Below are positions 42,897 through 51,750 of a stretch of DNA of 64,000 nucleotides, piece by piece. Source of the stretch: ZC4RG20 sp963782445 (GTDB lineage: Bacteria > Pseudomonadota > Gammaproteobacteria > Steroidobacterales > Rariloculaceae); NCBI GenBank assembly GCA_963782445.1, contig CAWAJM010000001.1:2604001-2668000 (forward strand). Reading direction: 5' to 3'. Position numbers and translations under genes: made by a program. Below the pieces are notes generated by a model. The model was given only the letters and a program-made list of their open reading frames with translations. It was not told the DNA's origin and did no database searches. Within the stretch, counting starts at the first letter, position 1; the number at the start of each line of letters is the position of its first letter.

Positions 42897-43199
42897 CTAC
42901 TTGTCCACGCGAGTAAGGGGACCCATCCACGCGTCAGGAGGACCCGCCAGCATTGGCTTCAACTTTGCGATACCCGTCTGATACAAACCATCCTCGTCCT
43001 CGTAGATCGCCTTGGCGTCAGCCTCGGACTCCCACACACTCAGTGTGGCCAACCGATTGTTCGGAGCATCAACAATCAGGAAGTTTTGAATGAACCCTGG
43101 GTAGTTCGCTGCCGTAGGCATGATTTCCTCACGCAACAACCGGGCAGCGTCCTCGATCTTTCCTGATCGAATCTGCACACGAACGTTCATGCCGTGCAT
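42897..43199 (-). CDS. Antibiotic-biosynthesis-monooxygenase-like (ABM) small protein
   Basis: A 100-residue ferredoxin-like dimeric alpha/beta barrel monomer. The strand-helix order VRVQIRSGKIEDAARLLREEIMPTAANYPGFIQNFLIVDAPNNRLATLSVWESEADAKAIYED is that of the ABM domain family. Members act on small quinone-like compounds or haem, or have no proven activity. AGGAGG lies 5 bases before the ATG at 43199. It stands alone in the island. Confidence 0.8.
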   Translation of the reverse strand: MHGMNVRVQIRSGKIEDAARLLREEIMPTAANYPGFIQNFLIVDAPNNRLATLSVWESEADAKAIYEDEDGLYQTGIAKLKPMLAGPPDAWMGPLTRVDK

Positions 43200-43901
43200 G
43201 AATACCTCCTGTTACAAGGATTTCCGCAACTCGAGACATGCGTTACTCTTGGCTGCAATTCCGCGTTGGGTCGATTCCTGGAATTCCAGGCGAGACCGAA
43301 ATATAGCATCTGACCGTGCGCTTTCGAGCCCACTTACTCCGTTACGGAGGGTTAAACCGAGCCCGCCCAGATCACCGACCGCTTTCGGACTCATTCGAGA
43401 CCCTCGAAAGCTCGCCGCTGACGACGCGGACGCGGATGCGGTCGGCCAATAGCGGTCGCGGCACGCGCGCAGCCGCGATCCCCCGGGGTCCCAATAGTCG
43501 CGCCAATAAGCAGTCGCCGCGCCCGGAAGTGCCCGACGCGGCGACTATGTCGAATATAGCGGTGCTGTAGCGCCTGCCTCGATTCAGCGCTACGCTCCCA
43601 AGCCCAGCCCAATAGCGTGGCGACCAAAAACGGATAAGCAAAGTACGGCAATGGCTGTCACAGCGGTGTTAGTGCGCTTCCCATAAAGAGCCTTACCGCT
43701 ACAATCAAAAACAAGGTGCCGGCGATTGCGCCCGCGATGCGAATCCAAGTCGACGCTAGATTCGGTGCGCTCAATAGGTAGAGCGAAGTAGCCCGTCGGC
43801 AATTCCAATGCGTGCTATCCTGACGACATTTTTCTAACGTCCTGATCAAGCGAACAAGATTTGGACATCAATTGGCGAGCAGCACCGGTTAGGTAGACAG
43901 C
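43200..43901. other. Largely non-coding stretch with a broken membrane-protein frame
   Basis: About 700 bp, AT-richer than the average here. No intact gene is seen. The minus strand holds the interrupted membrane-protein frame listed separately. Confidence 0.4.
43391..43849 (-). pseudogene. Candidate small membrane protein interrupted by a stop
   Basis: On the minus strand one frame reads a membrane-like segment NLASTWIRIAGAIAGTLFLIV, then ends in TGA at 43658-43660, and continues in the same frame with QPLPYFAYPFLVATLLGWAWE. Both parts are hydrophobic and continuous, as expected for one membrane protein cut by a nonsense mutation. Downstream of this the frame loses protein-like character. 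Evidence is limited to hydrophobicity. Confidence 0.3.
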
Positions 43902-44279
43902 ATGAGCACACTTAGCAGCTTGTTACTAGTCTTTGTACTCTTCATCGCTACGTTCACCATCATTGCTGAAGCAATGTCCGCAAGCGCAAGCGCGTCGAGT
44001 ATTGGAATCCAAATAGCAATATTGATCGCTGCGATCATCTTCATTAAGGGAAGGATCAAGAGAAGAGCCACCAGGAAGGCTGTGAAGTGCCCTAAATGCA
44101 AGCAGGTCAATGCAGTCCATGACAGGAAGTGCGATAACTGTGGACATGTTGGCTATAAAGCAGATGTTTTGGACCGAAAAAAAGTGATTTCTTGGCAGTG
44201 TCCAGCGTGCAAAGCACCACTTGTCAACATCAAATGCGTGAGTTGTGGCACAAATCTTGAGCACTTATTTCACGGCTGA
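43902..44279 (+). CDS. Membrane protein with two zinc ribbons
   Basis: A 125-residue protein. The N-terminal half has two hydrophobic stretches (about 8-25 and 35-48) around a Ser/Ala-rich turn. The C-terminal half carries eight cysteines in two ribbon pairs: 63/66 with 77/80 (CPKC, CDNC) and 100/103 with 112/115 (CPAC, CVSC). Such double zinc ribbons bind proteins or nucleic acid. GC content is clearly lower than in surrounding core genes. The function is not known. Confidence 0.6.
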   Translation: MSTLSSLLLVFVLFIATFTIIAEAMSASASASSIGIQIAILIAAIIFIKGRIKRRATRKAVKCPKCKQVNAVHDRKCDNCGHVGYKADVLDRKKVISWQCPACKAPLVNIKCVSCGTNLEHLFHG

Positions 44280-44494
44280 TAAAAGGCCTGGATGAATCAG
44301 CCAGTACCCATACCCTGGATCACTGGATGCGAACAATCGCAATATGGGCCTTGTATTCGTATCCTGCCGTATCAGGCTGAGAGTAACGTTAACATCTCCA
44401 TGTCTGCTTTGCGCCCGGAAGCCGACCTCGAACCGAGCTGTGTTAACGCTCGCGAGGGCGGCAGCTCTCGGCCAATTCCGGTCATAGACGCGAA
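44280..44494. other. Short AT-rich spacer
   Basis: No gene is recognised. An imperfect hairpin (GTCTGCTT at 44402-44409 with AAGCCGAC at 44419-44426) is the only structure noted. Confidence 0.3.
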
Positions 44495-44992
44495 TCAACC
44501 ACGACCTGCGACGGGAAAATTCGTTCCGTCGATGGCGTTTGCACCCGGCCTTGTGCGGACTAGTTCGTACATTGCTATAGGTGCAGACACGCTGACGTTT
44601 AAGCACGCAGCCTTGCCGTATTGAGGAATAGAAACGATCCCTACGCACCGCCGGAGAAGCGACTCCGGTAATCCCGCCCCTTCGTTCCCTACGACGAGCG
44701 CAGGACGCTTAGGAAAGCTAAACCTTTCCAGTGATACAGCGGCGTCGTCTATCTCTATGGCTACCGGTGAAAATCCATGCTGCTGGCACCAATCCAGTCC
44801 AGTGCCCATCGTAACCGGTTGCACGTAACGCACGATTGGTGGATTACCTGAGCGGACAAAGCGCCACCGAGCCTGGAATTCGTTGCCGACGGCGTCGTCC
44901 GACGGGCCGGCCTCGAGGCACTTGCGCTGCAGTTGTCGGCGTCGACAGGCGCGCGCGCTTACGCCTTCGCGTTCGGCGAGGACCGTGACCAA
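44495..44992 (-). pseudogene. Truncated SpoU/TrmH rRNA methyltransferase fragment
   Basis: The C-terminal 75 residues match SpoU methyltransferases: ALVVGNEGAGLPESLL (motif 2) and VSIPQYGKAACLNVSVSAPIAMYELV (motif 3, the knot and SAM site). The N-terminal part (about 55 residues) is Arg-rich and lacks the NxG motif 1 region that starts the family. The gene therefore looks truncated or replaced at its 5' end. It lies 22 bp upstream of the htpX stop on the same strand. It may be non-functional. Confidence 0.5.
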
Positions 44993-45013
44993 GCGCAGCG
45001 CGGCCGCAATGCT

Positions 45014-45913
45014 TCAGTAGGCGGGCGATCGAGTCAGGCGGCCGTGCGCCAGCGCCGCAATGCGCTCGTCGAGCGAGGGGTGCGTCATGAAGAGCCGGCG
45101 CAGGCCGGAGGCGACGCGACCGCTGATACCGAAAGCCGCGAGCTGCTGCGCCGGCAAGGGTTCATTGTGCGCGAGCTTGAGCCGCTCGAGCGCAGCGATC
45201 ATCTTGCCCTCGCCCGCCAAGTCCGCACCGCCGCGGTCGGCCCGGAATTCCCGCCGTCGCGAGAACCAGAATACGATTATGCTCGCGAGGATGCCGAGCA
45301 CGATCTCTGCCACGATCACCGAGACGAAGTACGCTGGCCCGCGCCCGTCCTCGCTTCTGAACAGCGCGCGGTCGACAATCCCGCCGATGACGCGCGCAAG
45401 CACTATCACGAACGTATTCACGACCCCTTGAATCAACGCGAGCGTCACCATATCTCCGTTCGCGACATGACTGACCTCATGGGCAAGCACCGCTTCGAGC
45501 TCGCCTTCGCGCATTGTGCGCAAAAGACCCGTGCTGACGGCGACTAGCGCGTTATTGCGGCTCATACCGGTCGCGAATGCGTTCGGCTGGGGTGCATCGA
45601 AGACGCCGACCTCGGGCATCCCGACGCCCACGGCACCGGCCTGCCGGCGCACCGTTTCCACGAGCCAGGTCTCGGTCGCGTTGGCCGGCCGGTCGATCAC
45701 ACGGACACCCATCGAGCGCTTGGCCAGCCACTTGGAAAGCGCCAGCGAGATGAATGCGCCCCCGAAACCGAACAAAGCCGCAAAAATGAGCAAGCCGCCG
45801 AGCCCGGCGCCGTGCTGCGTCAGCCACTGATCGACGCCGAGGAGGCGCGCGACCGCCGTTAGGACGACGAGAATGGCCAGGTTGGTGACCAGGAACAGGA
45901 ATATGCGTTTCAT
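45014..45913 (-). CDS. htpX: Protease HtpX
   Basis: A 299-residue M48 metalloprotease, close to the 293 residues of E. coli HtpX. Membrane helices lie near 4-26 and 40-60, and the zinc site HEVSH is at 145-149, followed by two further membrane segments (near 160-185 and 195-225). It degrades misfolded inner-membrane proteins and works with FtsH. The ATG at 45913 follows a weak ribosome site; no other start fits. It is divergent from a LysR regulator. Confidence 0.92.
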   Translation of the reverse strand: MKRIFLFLVTNLAILVVLTAVARLLGVDQWLTQHGAGLGGLLIFAALFGFGGAFISLALSKWLAKRSMGVRVIDRPANATETWLVETVRRQAGAVGVGMPEVGVFDAPQPNAFATGMSRNNALVAVSTGLLRTMREGELEAVLAHEVSHVANGDMVTLALIQGVVNTFVIVLARVIGGIVDRALFRSEDGRGPAYFVSVIVAEIVLGILASIIVFWFSRRREFRADRGGADLAGEGKMIAALERLKLAHNEPLPAQQLAAFGISGRVASGLRRLFMTHPSLDERIAALAHGRLTRSPAY

Positions 45914-46020
45914 AGGGTTTCGCCTAGCGTCGGTCGAGTTGCCGATACACCGCTTAAGATAGGATCGCGCGCCGCGCAAAAAAATCAGAAAATTGAGCGG
46001 TCACCGGCAGGTTTTTCCTG

Positions 46021-46950
46021 ATGAATGCGCGCCCCCTGAACCTCAAGCACTTACGCTACTTCGCGGAGGTCGCGCGCCGCGGCTCGGTCTCGGAAGCGGC
46101 CCGCAGCTTGTTCGTTGCGCCGCAAACCGTCAGCGCGCAGATTCAAAGTCTCGAAGACGCGGTCGGGCAGCCCTTGTTCGAACGCGCGGGCCGCCGCCTG
46201 ATCCTGACCCCGGCTGGGCACACGGCGCTCGAGTACGCGAACGCCATCTTCGCGCTGGGCGACGAGCTCGCTAACGTGCTCCGCGGTGGGTCACGGCCGA
46301 AATCGAGCGTGCTGCGGGTCGGCATCACCGACAGCGTGCCGAAGCTGCAGTCCGTCGCCCTTCTGCAGCCCGTCATCGAGCAGCATGCCGACACGCTCGA
46401 GCTCTACTGCCGCGAGGGCACGTACCCGGAGCTGCTCGGTTTGCTCGCCACGGGCGAATTCGACGCCGTGGTCACGGACACGGCTGTACCGGCGAATCTC
46501 GCCCGCTCCCTGCAGGCGACGACGCTCGCCGAGTCCGGCACGAGCCTGATGGCCGCGGAACCGTTGGCCGCTCAATTCGCGCACGACTTTCCCCGACGTT
46601 TGGACGGCGCGCCAATCTTATGGGGCTCCGCACCTTCGTCGTTCCTGAGCCAGGCGCTCCAAGCGTGGTTCGCACGCGTGGAGGTGCGGCCGCAGATCGT
46701 CGGGCGCGTCGAGGACAGCGCGCTGCTGACGGGATTCGCGGAGCGCGGTCTGGGCATTATCGCAGTTCCTACGTCGATCGAGGACGATGTCGCGCGGCAG
46801 CATGGCCTCGGTGTTATCGGGCGAATCGGCGACATCACGCAATCGGTGTTCCTGATTCGCGCGCGCGACCGCGCCCCGCATCCGCTCGCGCGGGAGCTCG
46901 AAGCGCGCCAGAAAGTCACCAACCCTTCTCCCATGAAGGGACGGCCCTGA
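46021..46950 (+). CDS. LysR family regulator, NhaR-like
   Basis: A 309-residue LysR protein with an N-terminal winged helix (LNLKHLRYFAEVARRGSVSEAARSLFVAPQTVSAQIQSLEDAVGQPLFERAGRRLILTPAG). The QTVSAQI helix and the AARSLFV turn match the NhaR-type group rather than the common LysR set. The effector domain ends near residue 290. It is divergent from htpX (107 bp between starts). The sodium/proton link of NhaR is known for E. coli only and is not implied here. It ends in a 35-bp overlap with the convergent second LysR gene. Confidence 0.85.
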   Translation: MNARPLNLKHLRYFAEVARRGSVSEAARSLFVAPQTVSAQIQSLEDAVGQPLFERAGRRLILTPAGHTALEYANAIFALGDELANVLRGGSRPKSSVLRVGITDSVPKLQSVALLQPVIEQHADTLELYCREGTYPELLGLLATGEFDAVVTDTAVPANLARSLQATTLAESGTSLMAAEPLAAQFAHDFPRRLDGAPILWGSAPSSFLSQALQAWFARVEVRPQIVGRVEDSALLTGFAERGLGIIAVPTSIEDDVARQHGLGVIGRIGDITQSVFLIRARDRAPHPLARELEARQKVTNPSPMKGRP

Positions 46951-47830
46951 ATCTCTCCACCAGAAAATCGATGAGCGCCCGCACGCGCGACGAAAGCGTT
47001 CGGTTAGGCGGATAGACCAGGTAGATCGCGCTCTCCGGCAGGACTTGAAACCGGCGCAGCAGCGGCACGAGCTGTTTCTGCTGCAAGGCGTGCCCGACCA
47101 TGTAGACCGGTAAGATGCCGATCCCAAGGCCGGCGACCACGGCCGAACGCACGGCGTCCATATCGTCCGTTTCGAGCACGCCCGTGACCGGCACGGAATG
47201 TCTTCGCCCGTCGCTCCGCAGCCTCCAGACGCCCTTCGGCGCAAGGGGCGGAAACACCACGCACTCGTGCTTGCGCAGCTCCTCGATGCGGCGCGGCGTC
47301 CCGTGCCGCTCGAGGTAATCCGGCGACGCACACACCACGGCTCGGTTGGGGGCCAGCTTTCGTGCCACGAGATTCGGGTCCGGACTGAAGGACACGCGGA
47401 TGCCGAGGTCGAATCCCGCCTCGCCCAAGTCCAGCGCGCGGTTGCTGCAGGACAGCTTGACGCGGATCTTCGGGTATCTCCCGTAGAACTCCGGGAGTGC
47501 CGGCAACACATGCCTCACCGCAAACGCTTGGGCGGCAGTCACTTTCACGAGACCGGCCGGCTCGGACTGCGTGCGGCTCAAGCGCTCCTCGGCCAGCTCG
47601 GCCTCCTGGACGATCCTTGCGCAGTGCTCGTACAGCAGCGCGCCGGCTTCGGTCAGGCTGAGCCTGCGCGTCGAGCGATTCAGCAGCTTGACGGACAGCG
47701 CACGTTCCAGCGCGCTCACGTGCCGGCTCGCCAGCGACTTCGACAGGCCGAGCTTATCCGCGGCGGCCGAGAAGCTCTTCGCTTCCACAACCTGGGCGAA
47801 CACGCGCATCGCGTTTAGGCGGTCTTTCAT
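46916..47830 (-). CDS. LysR family transcriptional regulator
   Basis: A 304-residue LysR protein of the common type: MRVFAQVVEAKSFSAAADKLGLSKSLASRHVSALERALSVKLLNRSTRRLSLTEAG is the DNA-binding part and the C-terminal part is the inducer domain (YPKIRVKLSCSN). It is divergent from the cupin gene, 113 bp away, with a T-N11-A-like dyad between. It may regulate that cupin gene or the Rieske oxygenase behind it. It overlaps the other LysR gene at 46916-46950 (convergent). Confidence 0.88.
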   Translation of the reverse strand: MKDRLNAMRVFAQVVEAKSFSAAADKLGLSKSLASRHVSALERALSVKLLNRSTRRLSLTEAGALLYEHCARIVQEAELAEERLSRTQSEPAGLVKVTAAQAFAVRHVLPALPEFYGRYPKIRVKLSCSNRALDLGEAGFDLGIRVSFSPDPNLVARKLAPNRAVVCASPDYLERHGTPRRIEELRKHECVVFPPLAPKGVWRLRSDGRRHSVPVTGVLETDDMDAVRSAVVAGLGIGILPVYMVGHALQQKQLVPLLRRFQVLPESAIYLVYPPNRTLSSRVRALIDFLVERFRAVPSWEKGW

Positions 47831-47841
47831 TAGATATATTC

Positions 47842-47859
47842 TTGCAACAATCTATTGCA
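47842..47859. promoter_or_regulatory. LysR-type operator candidate
   Basis: The dyad TGCAA (47843-47847) and TTGCA (47855-47859) gives TTGCAACAATCTATTGCA. It has a T-N11-A spacing (T at 47842, A at 47854), the classical LysR-box layout. It lies between the divergent LysR gene (start 47830) and the cupin gene (start 47944), so it probably serves autoregulation and cupin control. Confidence 0.5.
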
Positions 47860-47943
47860 CTACAGCTTATTTATTCCTTTCTCGCAACTCAATACATTGG
47901 CGTTGGGCCATGATCCGGCCCGCATCCGCCAGAGGTGAACGTC

Positions 47944-48448
47944 ATGGCTGGTCACATCGTCAAAGTCGGGCAACTGGAAATTCGCTATCTCGTGGACGGC
48001 GCCCGGCAAGGAGGCTTGGGCTTGTTCGAATTGAAGGTGCCGGCAGGCGCTCACGTGCCTCCGCCGCACAGCCACACCGGCAACGAGGAGTGCGTCTATG
48101 TGCTGGAGGGCGTGCTTCGGTACTCGGTGGACGACGAAACCCGCGACTTGCAGCCCGGCGAATGGATGTCGACTCCGCGAGGGGCCGTGCACCAATTCAG
48201 CAATCCGGGTGCCGAAACGGTTCGCGCGCTCATCGTGCTGACGCCGGACATCGGCGCGCAGTTCTTCCGGGAGGTTGGCGCGCTGGCCGGTGCCGGCGCA
48301 CCGCCGGAATCCGGCGAGCCTCGTCGCGGTCATGAAGCGTTACGGCTTGGTGCCGGCCGCGCCGTCACCGAGCCGCGGTCCGCGGTCCAGCGCTGGCGAG
48401 CAGCCGCGCGCTCAGTCCGTCACCGAGTTCCCCATCGCCTCCTCGTAA
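47944..48448 (+). pseudogene. Cupin-domain protein with an apparent 1-bp frameshift
   Basis: The first 118 residues are a clean cupin: HVPPPHSHTGNEECVYVLEGVLRY has the motif 1 metal histidines, and GEWMSTPRGAVHQF is motif 2. After about codon 120 the frame changes: the continuing frame runs on antisense to the next gene, whereas the +1 frame gives PASLVAVMKRYGLVPAAPSP, the ending expected for this family, with a TAA at 48446. One extra base near 48305-48310 (GAATCC) explains this. It is a broken gene or a sequencing error. GAGGTGAAC is the ribosome site; ATG at 47944. Confidence 0.65.
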
Positions 48449-49680
48449 GCGCGGCGCACGGCCTCTGGCTGGCCCGCCTGAAACACGTAACGAGGCGGGA
48501 AGCGGTGGCCGAGCCGCGCAAAGCGCTCCTCGAGCTCGGCGCGGGTCATGCCGTCTCGGAAGCCTGCCTTGCCGATGATCGGCAGCTCGATGCAGCGATT
48601 GCGCGCCCGATCGCGCACGAGACCGGATGGTTCCTCTCCGCGAGCGATTCGGTCCAGATCGTCCATGAAGCGCCTGCGCATGAGCACCACGCCGCTATCG
48701 CTGCGGCCCAGGTGCTCCTTCGTGCGGTCTGCGATGACGCCTTGGCCGATCCACGCCACGAAGTCCTGATTCATGACGTGGCTCGTAATCCAGCGGCCCG
48801 TGGCGGGGTCCGTGACCGATCCGAGCCAGTAAGGAATCCGCGCCTGCTCGTAGGGCTCGCGCTCCTTCGGCACTTTGTCGAAAGCCCAGGTGATCGAGAG
48901 CGTGTTTTCGTCGTCCACCGGCACGCGCCACTCGAAGTGATCGCCGGTGAATAGCGCGTTCGGGTGCAGCGCCACGCGGCCGACGCTCCAGAGCGGATGC
49001 GACTCGTCGGTGTCGGCGCGCACGCGCCGGTAGTTGAGGCCCCACTCGAAGCTCTCGACCGCGATCTTGAGGTGCGTCGGCGCATAGTTCTCGACGCGGC
49101 CGGCGCTGCCCGCGGCGTGGTTCGCGTGCATCCACTCGAAATGAACGGGATCGCAGGAGTTCTCCTGGCACTGCAGCCAGTTGCAGGGCACGTTGGCGTA
49201 GACGATCTGCACGAAGCCGTTGCGCCAGGTGAAAGGCTCCCAGGTCGGAACGAGCGGGGCAGGCTCAGGCCCCAAATAGGCAAAGAGCAGGCCCGCCTTC
49301 GCTTCGACCCGATACGCCTTGATCCTGATGCGGTCCTTGAAGCCGACCTCGGGCCGGACCGTGTCCTCGAAAGGCTGCGCCAGGCAGCGGCCGGACCCGT
49401 CGAACAGCCAGCCGTGATAGCTGCAGCGAATTCCACGGGGTTCAATGTAGCCGTACGAGAGGTCGGCGCGGCGGTGTGGGCAATGCCGATCCACGAGACC
49501 GTAGCGGCCGTGCCCGTCCTTGAACAGCACGAGGTCCTCGCCGAATAGCCGCATCGGCTTGATGGACGTATCGTCGAGCTCGGCCGTCGCCGCGATAGGG
49601 TGCCAATAGCGGCGCAGCAGCTCGCCCATCGGCGTGCCGGGCCCGACGCGTGTCAAGCGCTCGTTGTCGCGGCGATTCAT
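48412..49680 (-). CDS. Rieske [2Fe-2S] aromatic ring-hydroxylating oxygenase, large subunit
   Basis: A 422-residue oxygenase subunit of the phthalate/vanillate type. The Rieske cluster motif is CPHRRADLSYG (Cys-X-His) with CSYHGW (Cys-X2-His) 17 residues on. The mononuclear iron site lies around DPVHFEWMHANH. The C-terminal catalytic domain ends at residue 422. It hydroxylates or O-demethylates an aromatic acid using a reductase that is not adjacent. It ends on top of the cupin gene region (48412-48448) by convergent overlap. Confidence 0.9.
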   Translation of the reverse strand: MNRRDNERLTRVGPGTPMGELLRRYWHPIAATAELDDTSIKPMRLFGEDLVLFKDGHGRYGLVDRHCPHRRADLSYGYIEPRGIRCSYHGWLFDGSGRCLAQPFEDTVRPEVGFKDRIRIKAYRVEAKAGLLFAYLGPEPAPLVPTWEPFTWRNGFVQIVYANVPCNWLQCQENSCDPVHFEWMHANHAAGSAGRVENYAPTHLKIAVESFEWGLNYRRVRADTDESHPLWSVGRVALHPNALFTGDHFEWRVPVDDENTLSITWAFDKVPKEREPYEQARIPYWLGSVTDPATGRWITSHVMNQDFVAWIGQGVIADRTKEHLGRSDSGVVLMRRRFMDDLDRIARGEEPSGLVRDRARNRCIELPIIGKAGFRDGMTRAELEERFARLGHRFPPRYVFQAGQPEAVRRAYEEAMGNSVTD

Positions 49681-49754
49681 GAGACGGTCACGACTGCTAC
49701 GTCAGAACGACTTGGACTTCGACCGACTCGCCCCATTTCGAGCTCTCCCTCGCG

Positions 49755-50183
49755 TCAAAACACGAACGGAACCAGGGCCTTCGTGGATCGTGCGTAGTCG
49801 TCGTAATCGAGATACCGCGCGCGGAGCAGCCGTTCCTCGACGACGACGCGGGTAACGGCGACTGTGGTCACGGCGATGCCGATTGCAGCAGTGAACATCG
49901 AGAGATGACCGAATACCGAGGCCCAGACGAAGAGCAGCGCCGCAGCGTACATAGGGTGCCGAACGAACCGGTAGGGACCGCGCCGGATAATCGCGCTTCC
50001 GGCCGGAGTCGCGGTGACTCGAAATTCGCCCTTCCGAAATGCGCGCCGCGCCCAGATGTTCAAAGCGATGGCCGCTACTTGGAGCGCAATTACGAGCGGC
50101 GAAGTCGAAAACAAGTTGCCGGTCACACCGAGCGCCGCGATCGCGGCGATGACGACGAGCAGCGGTAATCCGGAAGCCATCAT
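49755..50183 (-). CDS. Isoprenylcysteine carboxyl methyltransferase-like membrane protein
   Basis: A 142-residue protein with three to four hydrophobic helices. The C-terminal motif GPYRFVRHPMYAAALL, followed by EERLLRARYLDYDDYARST, is the SAM-binding signature of the ICMT/phosphatidylethanolamine methyltransferase family. Bacterial homologues are integral membrane methyltransferases of unknown substrate. It follows the Rieske gene start by 75 bp on the same strand. Confidence 0.85.
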   Translation of the reverse strand: MMASGLPLLVVIAAIAALGVTGNLFSTSPLVIALQVAAIALNIWARRAFRKGEFRVTATPAGSAIIRRGPYRFVRHPMYAAALLFVWASVFGHLSMFTAAIGIAVTTVAVTRVVVEERLLRARYLDYDDYARSTKALVPFVF

Positions 50184-50426
50184 GACTTAGCCTGTTTGAG
50201 TTTCCACTGCGCGGAGCCGCCGGTTTCTTGCTGCCTCAGGCAAGCATCCCATGGCGGATCGGCCATGCGCGAGGCGAGGTGCGCAACAAACATTCTCGGC
50301 CCCCACGGCGACGCCGTATCGTTGCAGGTTGTTCATGGACCCGGCCCGCTGAAGAAACCGTGACGCCACTCGTGAGAAGCTACCACATACCGGAACGGCC
50401 GTCCGTTATCCAGCCGACATAGGCGG

Positions 50427-51233
50427 TTAAGCGAGACGCAGCTTGACCGCGCGTGTCAGCAAATAGTCCTGGCGCAGGTGGTTATCCTCGAAATATTCGG
50501 CCAGGAGGGCTTCGAGCTCTCCTCGGAGCGCCGCGAGTCTGGCTCGATCCGACCTTTCCAGGACCTCGACCAGCCGTGCAATCGGCCCGACGTTGGCCTC
50601 GAGAAACAGCCGCTGGTGGGCCACGCTCAGACTCTGAAAGTACATCGTGTCGCGATCGAAAAACAGCCGCTCGACCGCATCGCCGAGCCGCTCCCGGACG
50701 AACGCGGTGTCGCCCCAACGATGCGGAGGCGAGATACCCGGCGCCGGAGGCGGCGCGTACGCACCGAGCAGGGCAAACATCCTGCCGACGAGGAGCTCCG
50801 GCGGCCAGGTCGAGAACGCCAGCGTACCGCCGGGCTTCAAGACGCGGAGCATTTCCCGGACGGCGACATCCGGTCGCGGCGCGAACATATGACCGAACTG
50901 GCTGACCACGACGTTGAATTCGTTATCATTGAGCGGCAAGGCCTCTGCGTCGCCCTCTTTCCAGTCCGCCTCCAGCCTCATGATCGCAGCGTTTTCGCGT
51001 GCACGCTCGAGAAGCTGCGGCGTCAGGTCAACGCCGGTCACGTCGGCGCCCAATCGCGCGGCGGTCAGGCCGACGACGCCCGTACCGCAGCCGACATCGA
51101 GCACTCTGTCGCCGGGCTGGATGCCGGCGAAGCGCACGAGACGCGGGGCGACAGCACTCGTCGCCATCTCGGTGGGCGTAAACAGCGCCCAGCCCTGTTT
51201 GGCGTTTTCTTTGAACTGTTGCAGAGCGTCCAT
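50427..51233 (-). CDS. Class I SAM-dependent methyltransferase
   Basis: A 268-residue soluble methyltransferase of the UbiE/Methyltransf_11 type. The SAM site reads VLDVGCGTGVVGLTAARLGADVTGVDLTPQ, followed by NVVVSQFGHMFAPRPDVAVREMLRVLKPGG. The substrate is unknown. The ATG at 51233 is preferred; upstream residues are not protein-like. The gene is divergent from a DUF4159 gene, with a 517-bp gap. Confidence 0.88.
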   Translation of the reverse strand: MDALQQFKENAKQGWALFTPTEMATSAVAPRLVRFAGIQPGDRVLDVGCGTGVVGLTAARLGADVTGVDLTPQLLERARENAAIMRLEADWKEGDAEALPLNDNEFNVVVSQFGHMFAPRPDVAVREMLRVLKPGGTLAFSTWPPELLVGRMFALLGAYAPPPAPGISPPHRWGDTAFVRERLGDAVERLFFDRDTMYFQSLSVAHQRLFLEANVGPIARLVEVLERSDRARLAALRGELEALLAEYFEDNHLRQDYLLTRAVKLRLA

Positions 51234-51750
51234 GTGTTTATCCCTCTCGAGCCCGCTATCGCCGCGAACGCACACGCACGAATCGTTCGCCTCTGCAGTA
51301 GGTCCACGTCGACTCGCCGCAAAGCGCCACCGGCACCGCGCGTAGAGGCTGAGCCCTCTACGGAATCATGGTAGCTGTCCTTTCTGCGCGATGCTGCGAT
51401 TCTTGCGCCGCAAGGCGTTGCCGAAGCAGCACGGGGAAGCGGCTCCCATCCATATCGACTCGCGTCTGCCGATAGGCACCGAGGCAAGAGGCGGCCAGGG
51501 CGCGGCCCCCACGGACCTCGGGCGCCGGTCCGGCGCGACCCGGTGCGGCCCGCAGAGTCGACGCGCGATGTTAGTTTACGTTTTTTTCCTTCTATCCTTA
51601 TGTTACGTTTGTTTTCTCGATTGATTCCAATAGCCCTGCACGGCCGAGGGCTTGCGGCGGGGTCCGCCCCGATCGGGCGCGCACCGGGCCTGTCGACTGC
51701 CGACGCCCGGTCGTGATAGCGTCGTTGCAAGCGCCCGTGGGCGCGCAGGG
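51234..51750. promoter_or_regulatory. Long divergent intergenic region
   Basis: 517 bp with no convincing gene. The segment near 51568-51620 (GTTAGTTTACGTTTTTTTCC, then TTATGTTACGTTTG) is strongly AT-rich and has partly repeated TTACGTTT units, so it may hold a promoter or operator. Confidence 0.35.

Noticed and set aside
44265..44648. Minus-strand 127-codon frame over the zinc-ribbon end
   Set aside because: Basic, no motif, and partly opposite the zinc-ribbon gene; likely random.
44765..44800. GGCACCAA match as a possible attachment-site copy of the tRNA-Thr end
   Set aside because: Only about 8 bases match the tRNA 3' end, which is expected by chance.
47935..48954. Cupin frame read as one 339-residue protein
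   Set aside because: After codon 120 it runs antisense to the Rieske oxygenase and loses similarity; a frameshift explains it better.
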